From the NCBI GenBank assembly GCA_036583965.1, contig JAZBQD010000034.1:744001-808000 (forward strand): a stretch of DNA of 64,000 nucleotides, in the 5' to 3' direction. The notes below the pieces were generated by a model. The model had not been told where the DNA came from. It ran no database searches and saw nothing but the letters and a program-made list of their open reading frames with translations. Source of the stretch: Prunella strophiata (Eukaryota; Chordata; Aves; Passeriformes; Prunellidae). The translations under genes were made by a program, and so were the position numbers. Below are positions 36,873 through 48,644 of the stretch, piece after piece; the stretch's first letter is position 1; each line of letters opens with the position of its first letter.

Positions 36873-36891
36873 AAACCACACTCTGTGGTTT
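36873..36891. promoter_or_regulatory. inverted pair of RUNX-type sites (candidate)
   Basis: AAACCACA-CTC-TGTGGTTT is a perfect 8-bp inverted repeat with a 3-bp spacer. Each arm is an exact RUNX recognition motif (TGTGGTTT). A third related motif, TGTGGTGTG, lies about 35 bp downstream near 36924. The surrounding sequence is AT-rich and unique, with FOX-like (GTAAATATT near 36910) and homeodomain-like (TAATTATG, AATAATTAG) strings. The motifs are certain but enhancer function is inferred. Confidence 0.4.
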
Positions 36892-37176
36892 GGAGGTTGA
36901 CTCTACCTGGTAAATATTAACATCTGTGGTGTGAAAAATAATTAGAGGGTTAGTGTCAAGATCTGTGTCAGGGTTATGTGGTAAAAGGCCCTAGACTGTA
37001 GGGCTGGAAATTAAAGACCTTGCTGTAATCAGACTTTACAAAATACCACCCTGGATCAAAGGGAAGCAATAGTTTCTATCTGTTATGGTAGCACTTGAGT
37101 AAGTAAACTGCTGGTAAAAAATTTTAAAAATTCAAACACTTTCCATTGGAGAAGTGCATAAAAGTCAATGCAAATT

Positions 37177-37212
37177 ATCAGGTGTTATACAGAGTGAATC
37201 AGGTGTTAAACA
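37177..37212 (+). promoter_or_regulatory. duplicated CAGGTGTTA motif spaced 21 bp (candidate)
   Basis: ATCAGGTGTTATACA at 37177 and ATCAGGTGTTAAACA at 37198 match at 14 of 15 positions. They start 21 bp apart, two turns of the DNA helix. The core contains CAGGTG (an E-box of the ZEB/SNAI type) and AGGTGTTA (similar to a T-box half site). It sits about 300 bp from the RUNX pair. Confidence 0.3.
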
Positions 37213-39540
37213 CACTGAACTTCCTACACAACATATAAAAAACCTCAGTTGAATTAAAAGCAATGAAAATCTAACACTGCAAAGGCCTCTGAGGTGTAAC
37301 TTTAGAGCTTTACTTCCAGTTCTCTTGGAGGGAAAAATTGACCTTCATGGTTAAACCTGTCCTATGTCTGAGAGAAGAGCAGTGGCCACCACTGAACAAC
37401 GTGTGCAGCATCTGCTGAAGTTCTCTCACCTTCCTGATCTCCCAGGATTTCTGGGGTAAACCCAAACTCCCACCCTCAGCTTAAGGCCTCCTGTTAAATA
37501 CTCTGAGCCAGCTGTGTGATACCCAGGAGCAGCAACCCTTCCTAAAACATCACTTGTCATTTTGTTCACACTCAGGTTTGACGCCTGCTCTGTCACTGCT
37601 GTAAACAAGGTCGGTTATTGAGACCCAATTCCCCAGTTCCTGCCTGTGTACCTGCACTCCATGAAGATGACTCCTGAAAACACCTGCTTACACTCCCAGA
37701 TTTCTAGAAAGGACTGATTTGGATGCTTCCCAAGAGGCTCAGCATGTCAGAAAATCAGGTCTCTCATTTAGGGACCACCAAACCATTCAGATGTATCTTT
37801 TACCAGGTCAGTCTTTCTATGAGATCCAGTACAAATTTGGGGTGTAACCCCTCATACCCCAAACTTAAATAATGGATTTGGTTCTTCCAGTGTCGTTTCT
37901 GTCTCTCATAACTGATCTGGTGCAGGAACACTCTCTTGCATTTTGCAATTTAGGATACAATTCCACAAGGAGACAGTTACAGGTGAGGCCATTAAAAAAA
38001 AATAATAACAATATAGTGACTATAAATTCAGCTCTAGTGGCTTGAGTGCAGACATGAGGTGGCAGGAGTCAAAGAGCTCATTATATTAATTATAGAATAA
38101 CTATGGAAAAGGCTGAATTCTATCTTCTGAAATCTTTCAGCTGAGTCTTACTAAAATATGTGCTGTACTCCTGCTAGGCTGTAGGCTTACTAGAGGATTC
38201 AAAGAGAATCAGAATGGTATCTCTTGGCTTTGAACATCTCTGGATCATGAGTGAGCAAAGGAGTTGCCAAGGAATAAAGTCTCTTTTTGAATTCAAAGTA
38301 AAACACACCTACACCTCCAATCTGGAGAGACAGCTACTGAGGAGATCTGATATCAGCTCCCAGGCTTGTTTCCTCTGCTACAAGGCAAGGGCAGATCAGT
38401 CCAAAGAAAACTCCTCAGCAGATCGAAGCAGTTGGAAAAAAGTACATTTACTTGTTAATGTCTCATAGTCTCAGATGTCTATGGTACAAAGGAAAGTATT
38501 TGAACAACTTAAAGGTTTTATGGTTAGAATAACATTCAATAAAAAATACATTTTTGCAGGAGTGGCTAAGGAACCACAGGCAGGCAGGAATTCCGGGAAA
38601 GCCCCCGTTCCTCTGGGAGGAGCTGGGGGGAGCAGGCAGAGGGGTCCCTGTGCTTCCCTGGCTCCCCAGGGACACAGGGAAGGGATGCTTGGCATTTTTA
38701 ACTCTGGAAAACTCTTTGATCAGGCAGCTGGGCTCAGTCTCAGAGATGCAGCTTTCTGCTAGCAAAATCCCCAATCCAAACACTGGGTGCTATGTTTGCA
38801 ATCTCCCAAAAAATCTGACGTGTTGCATGTGCCACTAAACCTCCCCATATCTGTGAGCTTGCCTAGAACAAAGTCATGAACTCTTGGAGCAACAACTGGC
38901 TCTTGGACAGAGAAGTTCTGGGCCAAGCTTCAAATACCCCCACCCTGTGATTTATGGATTGGTATCCAAAGCAGAGCAGCAGATTTACTGTTTCTTGTCA
39001 TTTACAGGGCTGAAACCAGGTGAGATTCAGGGTTTTTAATGAGTTTGACCTAGAATTTGAAAATCCCTTTGATGCCCAAATTCAAAGTGAATTTGAGTCA
39101 GAGAAATGAGCCCACATGAACCAGGCCCAAGAATGCATCTCCTCAAAGCCCTGTGAAGTGAAAGCACAACTTTGCAGCAGCCTTTGTTGACATCTTCCCT
39201 TGCAGCACCTTTCTAAAACTTCTGACTGCCCAAATGCAAAACGTCCTCACCTCACTATTTATAAATGGCCTTTAAAAATATTCAGAGGTCTGGTTATACA
39301 TTACACGAGCATTATGAGAATGCATTGTCTGCCACCAGCATCTCGCAGGCTTTCCAGGAGTTATATTCTCTCTCTGTGTTTGCATCAGTCAATGCCAGCA
39401 TGAACTAAATGGATATTTAAGTGAAGAGGAGTGGGAAATACAAAAAACTAAAGGAACGAGGACATCTGTATAATATTTCCGAGTGTTTCCCTGAAAGGTA
39501 TCTTCCCACACTCAAGAGCACCAGACCCACCAGTTCTCTG

Positions 39541-39664
39541 GCAGTGGGAAGCCATTCCCTGTGTCCTGTCCCTCCATGCCTTGTCCCCAGTCCCTCTCCA
39601 GCTCTCCTGGAGCCTCTTTAGGCTCTGGAAGGGCTCTGAGCTCTCCCTGGAGCCTTCTCCCCCC
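39541..39664 (-). mobile_element. CR1 LINE internal 3'-UTR fragment
   Basis: This is the reverse complement of the middle of the CR1 3' UTR: GGGAAGCCATTCCCTGTGTC near 39547, CTGTCCCTCCATGCCTTGTC, AGTCCCTCTCCAGCTCTCCT near 39589, GGAGCCTCTTTAGGCTCTGG, AAGGGCTCTGAGCTCTCCCT and GGAGCCTTCTCCCC. Both ends of the element are missing. The CR1 terminus that should lie upstream on plus is not present, so the piece was cut by deletion or is very old at its edges. Confidence 0.85.
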
Positions 39665-42600
39665 TGACTGACTTGAGCCCTGGTTGTGACACTGAGCTGA
39701 GCTCTCCAGAACTGAAGCTTACAGTTTTTCATTTTAGAAACTGCATGTAGCACGAGCTTGAAAATCCCCTCCACTGCAAGTTACCATGAAACTTCTGCTA
39801 AGGACAACAGAGGGAACCAAACCATGAAAAAATGAAAGCCTAACAGTCCCACTTTGGCTGAGCAAACGTGGCTGTACAGCCCTGTCCAAGAGATGGTGCA
39901 GAAAAGCTTCTTGGAAACCACCTGAGAAACTTCTCTGGTGCGTGGCAGAGCCAGCTGACACAACGGAAAGCACACAAGGCATGTTTCAAGAAATCACTTC
40001 ACTTGGAAAAAACACTATGAGCAATACTTTTTTCTGAGAACTAATTTTCCAAATAGAAGGTTCATTTTCTTCCTCAGAACAATTTCTCCCTTCAGCTGTA
40101 AACTCGACAATTTACATCTGAAGTAGCCTTAAGATTCTACTAAGTCAAAATCAAGGCAAGTGTCCCGAGGCAATCATTCTTTCTGAGACATTTCTTCTTT
40201 GGAAAATGAGAGACCCAGCAGAAACTGGAAGATTTTATTGCAAGTGACAGAACATCAGGCTCAGTGATGGAAGCCTCAGCTTTGGTGTTAAGGAACATGA
40301 AGCTCTTGACTCCAATTAAGTTTTGTTCCATTTATATGAGCATAGAATTGGGTCCTTTGAAAGAAAAGTCACCTGGCTTCAGGCAGCAGCCATGGCAGGG
40401 AGACACCACGTGGAAATTGTTTTTGTTTCTGTTCCCAAGACATCAGTCCTAAAGGAAAGGCTAAAGGCTGACAAGCTTCAGCACTACAGATTAAACCAGG
40501 ACAGGAAAAGTAATTAGGGGGAAAAACAAACAAAGGAATATTTTAGCTCTCTTGGGACTGAAAGGTTCTTTTGCCTGGCATTATCAGTCTTCTCACACAA
40601 ACCTTTAGCTTTGCTGAGGAGAATACTAGATTCTCCCCAGCATGCCAAGTCCTGAATCCATCATTAAAATCTTTTTTAGAAATCTTTCTACCACTGTATT
40701 AAAGGAAAAACTTGCATTGACAAAAGCGCCTGTTGCATTCGATGCAGTCTTTCCATGTTTGTTGTGCTGAGGAACATGAAGGAGGCTGGGACCAAGGGAT
40801 TTACACAAGTTAAGCAAACCCCATCCCTTTAATCTGAAATCTGCATTGCTTTGCCCTGAGGTTGACATTCATTGTTTAAAAACGTTGAGAAAATGTGCTG
40901 AGGAATTGCCCATTCCCATCAGTGTGATATGAAATGTTTCAAGTGCACATTTTTCATCTGGTGCCAGCTCCAGGCCCGCAGCCAGGTCCTGTTTGACAAC
41001 CAGATGGGCAACACAAAGGGGTTCCCCTCATGACAACGTTTGGATCTGGGAGCTGGGAGCTGGCACAGCCCGTGGATCACAGCCCTCCCTGCCAGGAGCT
41101 GGGCTCAGGTGTGTGCAGAGCACCCAGCAGGAGCAGTGCCATGCTGAGCCATCCCAGGGAATGGCCAGAGGGCAACTTGGGGGTCATTTTCCATTGCACT
41201 GGAATTCCCAGAGCTGTTCCAGGGCCTTCCATGGAAGCAACTTTAAGAGGGAAAATGAAAGCAGAGCCCCCTTGGCCTGCAGGTGAAGCAGTGCTGGTAT
41301 GTGGATTTGAGATGCTCAGTATGAGCACTGCCCCTGCCACAAGGTGCCCCATAAACAAATCAGTGTTGTGTCTGCTTCACTGATTTCTGCACTGAATCAA
41401 ATTAGCACACAAAAATAGAATGAATCTCTTTTTACTGGCCAGAATCTGTGGATGAAATAATCTCTACTTGCAAGAGCAGGGGGCTCATCTCCCCTCCTGA
41501 GCACAGAAGTGCAAAAAGGGTAGAAATGTGTGCTGATTTCTTGGGCAGAGAACAGAAAATAATTTCATTTCAGAGATGTTTCAGAAACTTTGTAAATTAA
41601 ATGGGTAATGCTACTTAGGGGCATCCTTGAATGGTTTGCAGGATTTACTATTGATAATCTCTACTGATTGTAGGGTTTGAGCTGTACAGATACTCCCACC
41701 TCAGGGTCACCCTATAATGGCAAGACCTGCTCCTAGTTTATAGTGGATTGGGATACAAATGTGTTACCTCCTTATCTCCCTGCTAACAGTGCAGAGCCAG
41801 TGGTTTGGGTTTGCAGAGGGTGGGAAATGCTGAAATGGAAAAAAGTAGATTCTCTTCTCTCTGCTCTGAGCTGAAAGCTTCCAGAGCATTCCTGTCTCGG
41901 ACTCAGCATCTAGCACCAGCAGAACAACTGCTGAACTGGGACCTGTATTTCTTCCAGACATTAACATCCACTAAATGATCATCCTGCCTCCGTGGGGAAC
42001 CTGCACACATCCAGTAAAACAGGCTGGAATGAATAGCAGCACACTGGCTGATTCCCTCACCTGGCAGAACCTGCTGCTGGAGAGTTTTACAGTTTGGGGA
42101 TGCAGCTGAGTTTGGCCCTGTCATGTGGCACACCTGGCTGGAGAATGGAGTCAGGAGATGTTGTGCCAGAGGAGTTGACTAAACAGCACTGAAACCCTGG
42201 GCTGTTACCAGACCTGGGAACAGGACAGGATCTCTCTGCCCTATTTTGTGTCAATCCTTCATGTTGTCACGCTGGCTGCCAAATGAATGGCTGCCAAGCA
42301 AATTGACCTTGTCAGTTTTAAACCACCAATTATCATCATTACATTATTGAAAACAGCACTGTGCCTGGAATTACACCAGTAGGAAGATGCTCTCTCATAC
42401 AATTTTGTTCCCATATGGAAATCAACAGAGTAGTCCACAGCACCTTTGCACTGATTCAATGTCTGCATCGTTCAGCTCGTGCTGTTGTAATCATAATATT
42501 CTCATCCCTAGGAAAGACTGGGAGGCAGCTAAACAATCAAGTGAGTTTCTTTATTTTATATCAGATATAATGCTGCTTCCAAATTCAAATAATGTCTTTA

Positions 42601-45600
42601 CAGCAGCTGAGTCCAAACCTGCACACTGAGATCAAGACACATTGATCATAGGACCCAAGAAAGGTCTTGTTTTCATGTGATGCTCACCATCCAAGGGGTC
42701 AGAGAGCCCCTTTGTTTTCAGACACAGGAGTGGCTGCACTGAGGCATGGCCAGCTTTGGGGCACAGCAGTCACCCCCAGAGGCAGAGCCTTCTACCCAAT
42801 ACCCACCTGAGGAAATGGTGACTTCCCTGGGTACCCTTTGTGCCTCTAATACCCATCTTTTATCCTTCCACATTACTTGCAATCAATTACAGCTTATAAT
42901 AAACATAAAAATGCCCAGATTCCCCCTCCCAGATACATTCAGGAAAAGAAAAGGAGAACACACAGTAAAACCCCCAAATTCTACTTTTGCAACCCAGCAG
43001 GGAAAGGTATGAGCTCCAAACCCTCACCAATAAACAGAGAGGACCTGAGCATTTTTGCCAAGCTGCACCTCTGCACCCAGTCAGAGGCTGAACAGGTCAG
43101 GGTCAGTGCTGAGCACTGAGTGATATCACCCCTAACACTGCAGGAGAAGCTTTAGAAGCAGATTCCTACAGAAAATAATAAATCATCTGCTGGGGTGGCC
43201 AGCAGCCAGAGTGACGTTATCGAAGCTGAGCAGGCATCCCCGAGGGGCTTTGCTTTGGGAAGAGAGGCTGCTCCTCCACAGCCAGGGCTGGCACCTGGCC
43301 CAGGAGAGCTGATCCCCTAGGACACAGAGCTGGAGCTCTGCCCTGCTCCAGAGGCAGGGACAGCAGCCCTGAGCTGGAGCTGCTCCTTCCTGAAGGGTGC
43401 ACGGGGGCCACGAGGCACAAACTGAGCCTTGCACAGACTGGGAGCCTTGTGCTTCAGTTCTGCTCCACTTCTGCTGAGTCCCTGCAGCTACAGGAGCAGG
43501 AGGGACCTGCAGCCCCCTGCCAAGGCTGGGCCTCCAGCACATCTCCCCAGGGAGGCTGGAGGAGGATGCTCTGTGGTTTTATGCAAAGAAAAGGTCTGTG
43601 GGGACCCCTTATACTGTAAATACTTACTTCCATGTGCCCCAAAATTAAAATTTGGCCTTGAATTTTATTAAATGTGCCACAGAAAATAAAACCTTTCATG
43701 TCGGTGACTTGGAGAGAGCAAATGGTCCCAGTTGCTTGGCTAGCAGCAAACCCCTCGTATTTCCAAGCCCAGCCATTCCCAGCAGCCCATCATTCCTATG
43801 GCAGCAGCAGCACCCATCCATTATTACTTTATGTGGTTTATTTACTTCTTTACTTCCTGTTACTCCCTGCCTGCATCCTGTTCTGCTGGGCTCCCAGAGA
43901 GGCAGCTCCCACCAACAGATTTGTTTTCTGACTTGCTATTTGTATCTAGAGCAACTTGTGCATCCAGAATAACCCTCCCCACTCAGAAATGTTAATCCCA
44001 TAGATCCTCCAGCATCTTTTAGTGATTTTCCCACTTCTGCCATGGCCTAAGCTGCCTTCCCTGAACAGTTATAAACTTTCCTTGCCAGAACACCACTCAA
44101 CCAAAAACCCCTGAGTCATCTGCAGGGCCCTGTGTTTTCCAGATTTCCCAGAGACCCACTTGGTTATGTGAAGGTCAAACATGTTCCCCAAGGTTTTATT
44201 CCACGGATTTCTTCACATGCTGCAGTCAGGCTTCGCTGCACAGACGTTTGTGCAGGGACTGATCTCAGTGCAGGAACCTCTGGCACTGAAACCTGGCTCA
44301 GTGGCTTTGCCTCAGGGAAGCTGCCAGGCTGAAAGTCACTGCAGGGACTGGACATCAGCTCTGAAATCTCCTTCCAAGGTCAAAAGACTCCTAAAACTAA
44401 GGACAGGCCAGCCTAGAGAAGTATTTCTAACTTGGTCAACAGTTACAACAAACAAACCCGCTTTGGTTCTGCTGAAAATTATCTTGGTTATTAAACCCCC
44501 AAAATGCCTCTGAACAGCTTTTGATGCTCAGACTTCCCCTGTGTCCAGGGAAGCCCACATGCATCCATCACATGCACTGTTGCTATTGGAGCAGGATGAA
44601 AAAGGGCACAATTTAAATAAAAAATCTGCTGGTGAAGTTCCTTGCACACGAGTGTCTCAGCTGAAATCAGTCCTGTGTGTGACAGCTGGTCATCCTCTGC
44701 CTTTCTGGCTCAGAGACCTGTGGGCTTCACTGCTCTCCTCACTTCACACCAGCAGTCTTCCATGGCTCTTCCAAACCCCTTTCCCAAGGACTTTGAAGAA
44801 CCTGTATCCATCTTTTTCCAAAAATACCACCCACTTAACACAAGATGGCATCGCTGACCACCTCAGGGCTGAACGCGAGCCCAGGTAGGTTTAGAGCTGT
44901 TAATTCAGCTCATTCATGGCTCCTGAAAAGCCTCTCCTGGTGCTTCTCCTCCCCATCCCTCGCTGTGCTTTGTCACAGACACAAATCTCTTCTCTTGTTT
45001 CATCTTCCAACAGCCCCTTGGCCAAAATAAGCTAAAATCTTCCCCAATAATTTTTAATTCCCTAATTAAGGGTGGCAATACCCTGATTAATAAATGTCAA
45101 GAAAAGGAGTCATGATACATCAAAGCCTCACTCAGTGTAGTACCACATCTCTCTTACTTTGCAGTACAAGCAGCTCCCACGCTTTGCCTCAGTGAGAGGT
45201 GAACAATGCCCCACAAAACCTCCTGTAAACCAAAATCCAGAGCTCTGTGGAGTCTGAGTGAGCTGCCAGCCTGGGCTGGGCACTCAGAACCACCAGGCTG
45301 GAACCAGCCCTTTCTGATCCATCACACAAAACTCCTCTGATGGGACCGGGTTTCAGTCACCACCAATCTGGACCCCATTACTAAAGGGGGGAACAAAAAT
45401 AGGTTGACTTGATATTAGAATTTCTCTCAAGTCCCTGGGAAGCAGAAAGACTGGGGGAAGGGTGAATTCCTTCCCTATACAACTGAGAATTACATCCTTT
45501 CTCTGGAATGTTTAAGCTAATTTGGAGAATTTAACAGATATTAATGTTCTTGCTGCAGAGTCATAGACACCAGTCCACAGCCTGAGATGAATTGCTTGTG

Positions 45601-46163
45601 AATCTTGTTCTATTTCCATAGTTCTCTGTTGAAACAAGGCATGTTTTATAGCACTTTATACTTTTTTTTTTTTTTTAAGTAAATTCCCCAAGTCATTGCC
45701 CTTCTGTGAAGTCCATGGCATTCCTTAAGCTGTTTTATACCCAGAGAGGACTGAAATCTCCAAAGCCCACTCAAAGATATTTTCTCCTGGTTTCTCATTC
45801 CTTGAGGATACACAGGCAGAACTTGCCCTGTGTGTATTCTCCAGGCTCACATTTTCCAGCACCTCCCCTCCCCTCCCCTTAATGCTTCAAAGTGCTTCTG
45901 CAAAGAATCCAAACCCACAGGCCAAACTTCTGTGGTTCTCACAAAACATCCCCCAATCACAACTGAACAATGAACTGGCTTTACTGGGCTTGAATCTCAC
46001 TCTCAGCTGCAGAACAATTCCTCAGACTTTCAGCTGAGCTACCTCAGACATTGTCCAGCTTTACCACTTCAGTGCTACTGAAAAAAAAGATTCAGCAAAT
46101 AATCTTTCAAGGCCATACCTGGGTATTTCTAGAAAGGTTCCTCCTACACTCAAGTCCACAGTA
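39665..46163. other. unique non-coding sequence
   Basis: No supported gene or mobile element in 6.5 kb. It contains a T15 run at 45662-45676 and a CCTCCCCTCCCCTCCCC tract near 45862. The 42,280-42,600 part is AT-rich and unique and could be conserved non-coding sequence. Frames stay at or below 119 codons. Confidence 0.5.
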
Positions 46164-46322
46164 CAGAATCATCCCAGAATCCCATAATGGTCTGGGTTGG
46201 AAGGGACTTTAAAGTCCATCCCATTCCTCCCCCTGCCATGGCAGGGACACCTTCCACTGTCCCAGGCTGCTCCAAGCTCCAATGTCCAACCTGGCCTTGG
46301 GCACTGCCAGGGATAGAGGGGC
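46164..46322 (-). mobile_element. CR1 LINE 3' fragment
   Basis: Reverse complement of the CR1 3' end with a slightly degraded terminus (CAGAATCATCCCAGAATCCC). Then GGTCTGGGTTGGAAGGGACT near 46189, AAAGTCCATCCCATTCC, CCCTGCCATGGCAGGGACAC near 46231, CTTCCACTGTCCCAGGCTGC and CTGGCCTTGGGCACTGCCAG. It is closely similar to the copies at 12.0 and 61.6 kb. It stops after the GCCAGGGAT motif, so only about 160 bp inserted. Confidence 0.93.
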
Positions 46323-48489
46323 CTCTTTTGTTCTCACTAACATAAGAACACATCAAAAGTATAACTCTGATAAAAAACCCAGTGGTTAATAAAACTCACA
46401 GCTTAGCCAGCATCAAGTGATTTGTTCCATTTTCTATTACATGCACCAGAGCTTTGCTGCTCAGGCAGTGGCCCAGCAGGGAAACCCGCAGGCCTCTTTT
46501 CCAGTGCTCCTCACATACTGCTACAAAGGGATATTAAGCATCCAGTGCTGTGGGAGAACATGCTCAGAGTGTAAAGGTTTGTGGTTAAAACACCAGCAAA
46601 TCATCTGGTGCATTTGGCCTCAGAATCGGGTTTAATTTCTCTTTTAATGAGCATTTCTGGAATGTTTTCGCCAGGACAGGAACTGAAATCAAGTCAAAAG
46701 ATTTTTCCTATTAACAGGAATTGAGGTGTAACCCCAACTTGCAAATTTCTCCCAAATTCATCCTCTTTGATTCCATTTGGTTCAGGTTTGGTACTTGCAG
46801 CAGTGTCTCCTGGTTCCCAGGCAGCAGCAGGAGTGACCTGTTCCCTGGCAGGGGGAACTGTTATGTTTCCATCACAATGCACAAGCTCCACTCTGAGAGG
46901 GCAAGCAGGCAAGGGGCCAAGAGCAGAATACCTCTGCTTTGCAGTCATTTCTGAGCCAAGATATTTGCTTTGCTTTTCAAAAGCATGAGTGGTCAGAAAG
47001 CCCTGCTTGGAAATTGAAACCATCCTCCACACACCTCTCTCTGTGCAGTGAGGCTGAGCAGCCTGTGGATTACATGACTCATGCAGCGTGGGGACTGCAG
47101 CTGCCCTATCAATAATGCTCTCAGCTTATATTTCTCATTTGCACCTCACTGCTTTTCCTGCCTTGATCACACGGTGAGGACCAAGGCTGCAGGTCCCTGC
47201 AAGGAGCCGTGTGCTGAGGAGCTCACTGGACAGCCCATCCCCATCCCCATCACTCTGGGACAGCTGCTCCTGATCCTCCTGCCCTCCCAAGGGGCCTGAG
47301 CAGCCCCTGGAATCTGTGGGGCAGCACTTGGGGTGTGTGGGACAGCCCCAGCCCTCTGTGCTGCAGCAGCCCATGCCACACTGGGGTTTGCTTGACACTT
47401 CCCCAGCATTCCAGGGCTTGCTTTCATCTCAGGAGCAGCCTGAAGTATTTTTCAAGCTGTAGCATTTCTATTTTATAGCTGTCCAAATGCTGCAATGTTC
47501 TGCTGGTATTACTGTAAAAATCCAGGGGGAAAAGTTTAAGCTGAATTAATTCTGTACAGATTGTGATTCTTCATGGGTTAACTCACTTCTTTGTGCTGAC
47601 TCAGCCAAATTTGACCTCTTCTGCCTGCAGACTCTGGGTTACAGCCCCACTGTCAGGGACTGGGGCTGATCTCTTAGGGTAATTTATGAGGAGGGATGAA
47701 AGTGGGGGACGACACATCGCACTTTTGTTTTAAAACACTTGTTTTTAAAACACTGGGAGGCTCCATCATGTTCAGGACAGGCTCCATGTGATCCACCCCT
47801 GCTGTTCACAGTTAACTGGTGCTGGTTGGAAATGGGGATTTTGGTAAAACCCACAGTACTTCATGTCCACAGGCTATAATGTTCACAGCCTCCCTCTCTT
47901 GGCAAGCCAGCCTAGACACTGAGCCTGACTGGGAATTAATTAAAACTGCAGTCTGGGGATAAGGGCTGCCAGGAGGGAGCTGGGGCTGGGGTCCCTCCCC
48001 AGGAGCTGTGGGCCCAGGCACATTCCACTCTACTCATTCTCTTATCACAGCCACTTGCACATCCCTGAGACCACGAACCTCATAATCCAATCCACAAATG
48101 AGCATTTCCTTTTATTTCTGCAGAGTGCCTTGTGCAACTTTCATGTACTACATGTGGCATTTCCCTTTGCCCTAAAAACCAGAATAAAATCCCATGGACC
48201 TTGCCAAAGTCAGCACGTCCCATCCCAGCAGATTTTCTGTAGGAAAGGAAAGCAAGCTGGAAATGCACAGAATAAGACATGGCTTCTTTTAGACACTCGA
48301 CAGCAGCCATAAAACAAACTTGGGATGCTCACAACAGGTGGCAGCTGCTTGCAGGGACGTTGAACGGGCCCCACATGCTGCTGCTAATGAAATAATCTGA
48401 GGTCAAACCAATATTTGTGTAGAACCACTGTGTTTATCTCCATATGTCAAGATAGCACACACAAATATTTATCTTCCCTGAAACCATTT
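46323..48489. other. unique non-coding sequence
   Basis: No gene was recognised. A small tandem duplication of about 15 bp (TTGTTTTAAAACAC followed by TTGTTTTTAAAACAC) lies near 47725-47753. AATTAATTAAAAC near 47934 and similar strings are AT-rich but have no clear function. Confidence 0.5.
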
Positions 48490-48644
48490 TAAACAGAGTA
48501 TTCCTACCGATTGGAGTGCTGCCGAAATACTCAGCAGTAACTTCCTGGAGTATCCTGCAACTCCCGGGACAGTTCCACTCGGTTTGCGGCGGGATAAAGC
48601 CGGGAGCCGCCCCCTTCAGCCCCGGCTGTCTCCACAGCGGCTTT
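48490..48644. promoter_or_regulatory. small CpG-rich patch next to the large minisatellite
   Basis: About ten CpGs fall within 150 bp (ACCGATTGG, GCCGAAATAC, CCCGGGAC, TCGGTTTGCGGCGGG, GCCGGGAGCCGCC, CCCCGGC, AGCGGC), against the CpG-poor background. An inverted CCAAT box (CCGATTGG) lies near 48508. The patch ends exactly where the tandem array starts. It is too short for a formal CpG island but could be a promoter core, or the ancestral sequence from which the array arose. Confidence 0.3.

Larger units (their letters stand above)
36307..39540. other. unique sequence with a cluster of regulatory-like motifs
   Basis: No exon is supported. The first part extends a 215-codon plus frame out of the CR1 element, which I regard as chance. 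From 36780 to 37350 the sequence is AT-rich and free of transposons and holds the RUNX inverted repeat and the paired CAGGTGTTA motifs listed separately. The 37980-38120 part is strongly AT-rich. Confidence 0.45.

Noticed and set aside
45862..45880. Minus-strand G-quadruplex at the CCTCCCCTCCCCTCCCC tract
   Set aside because: Only three runs of four G plus one GG are present, so the standard four-run pattern is not met.
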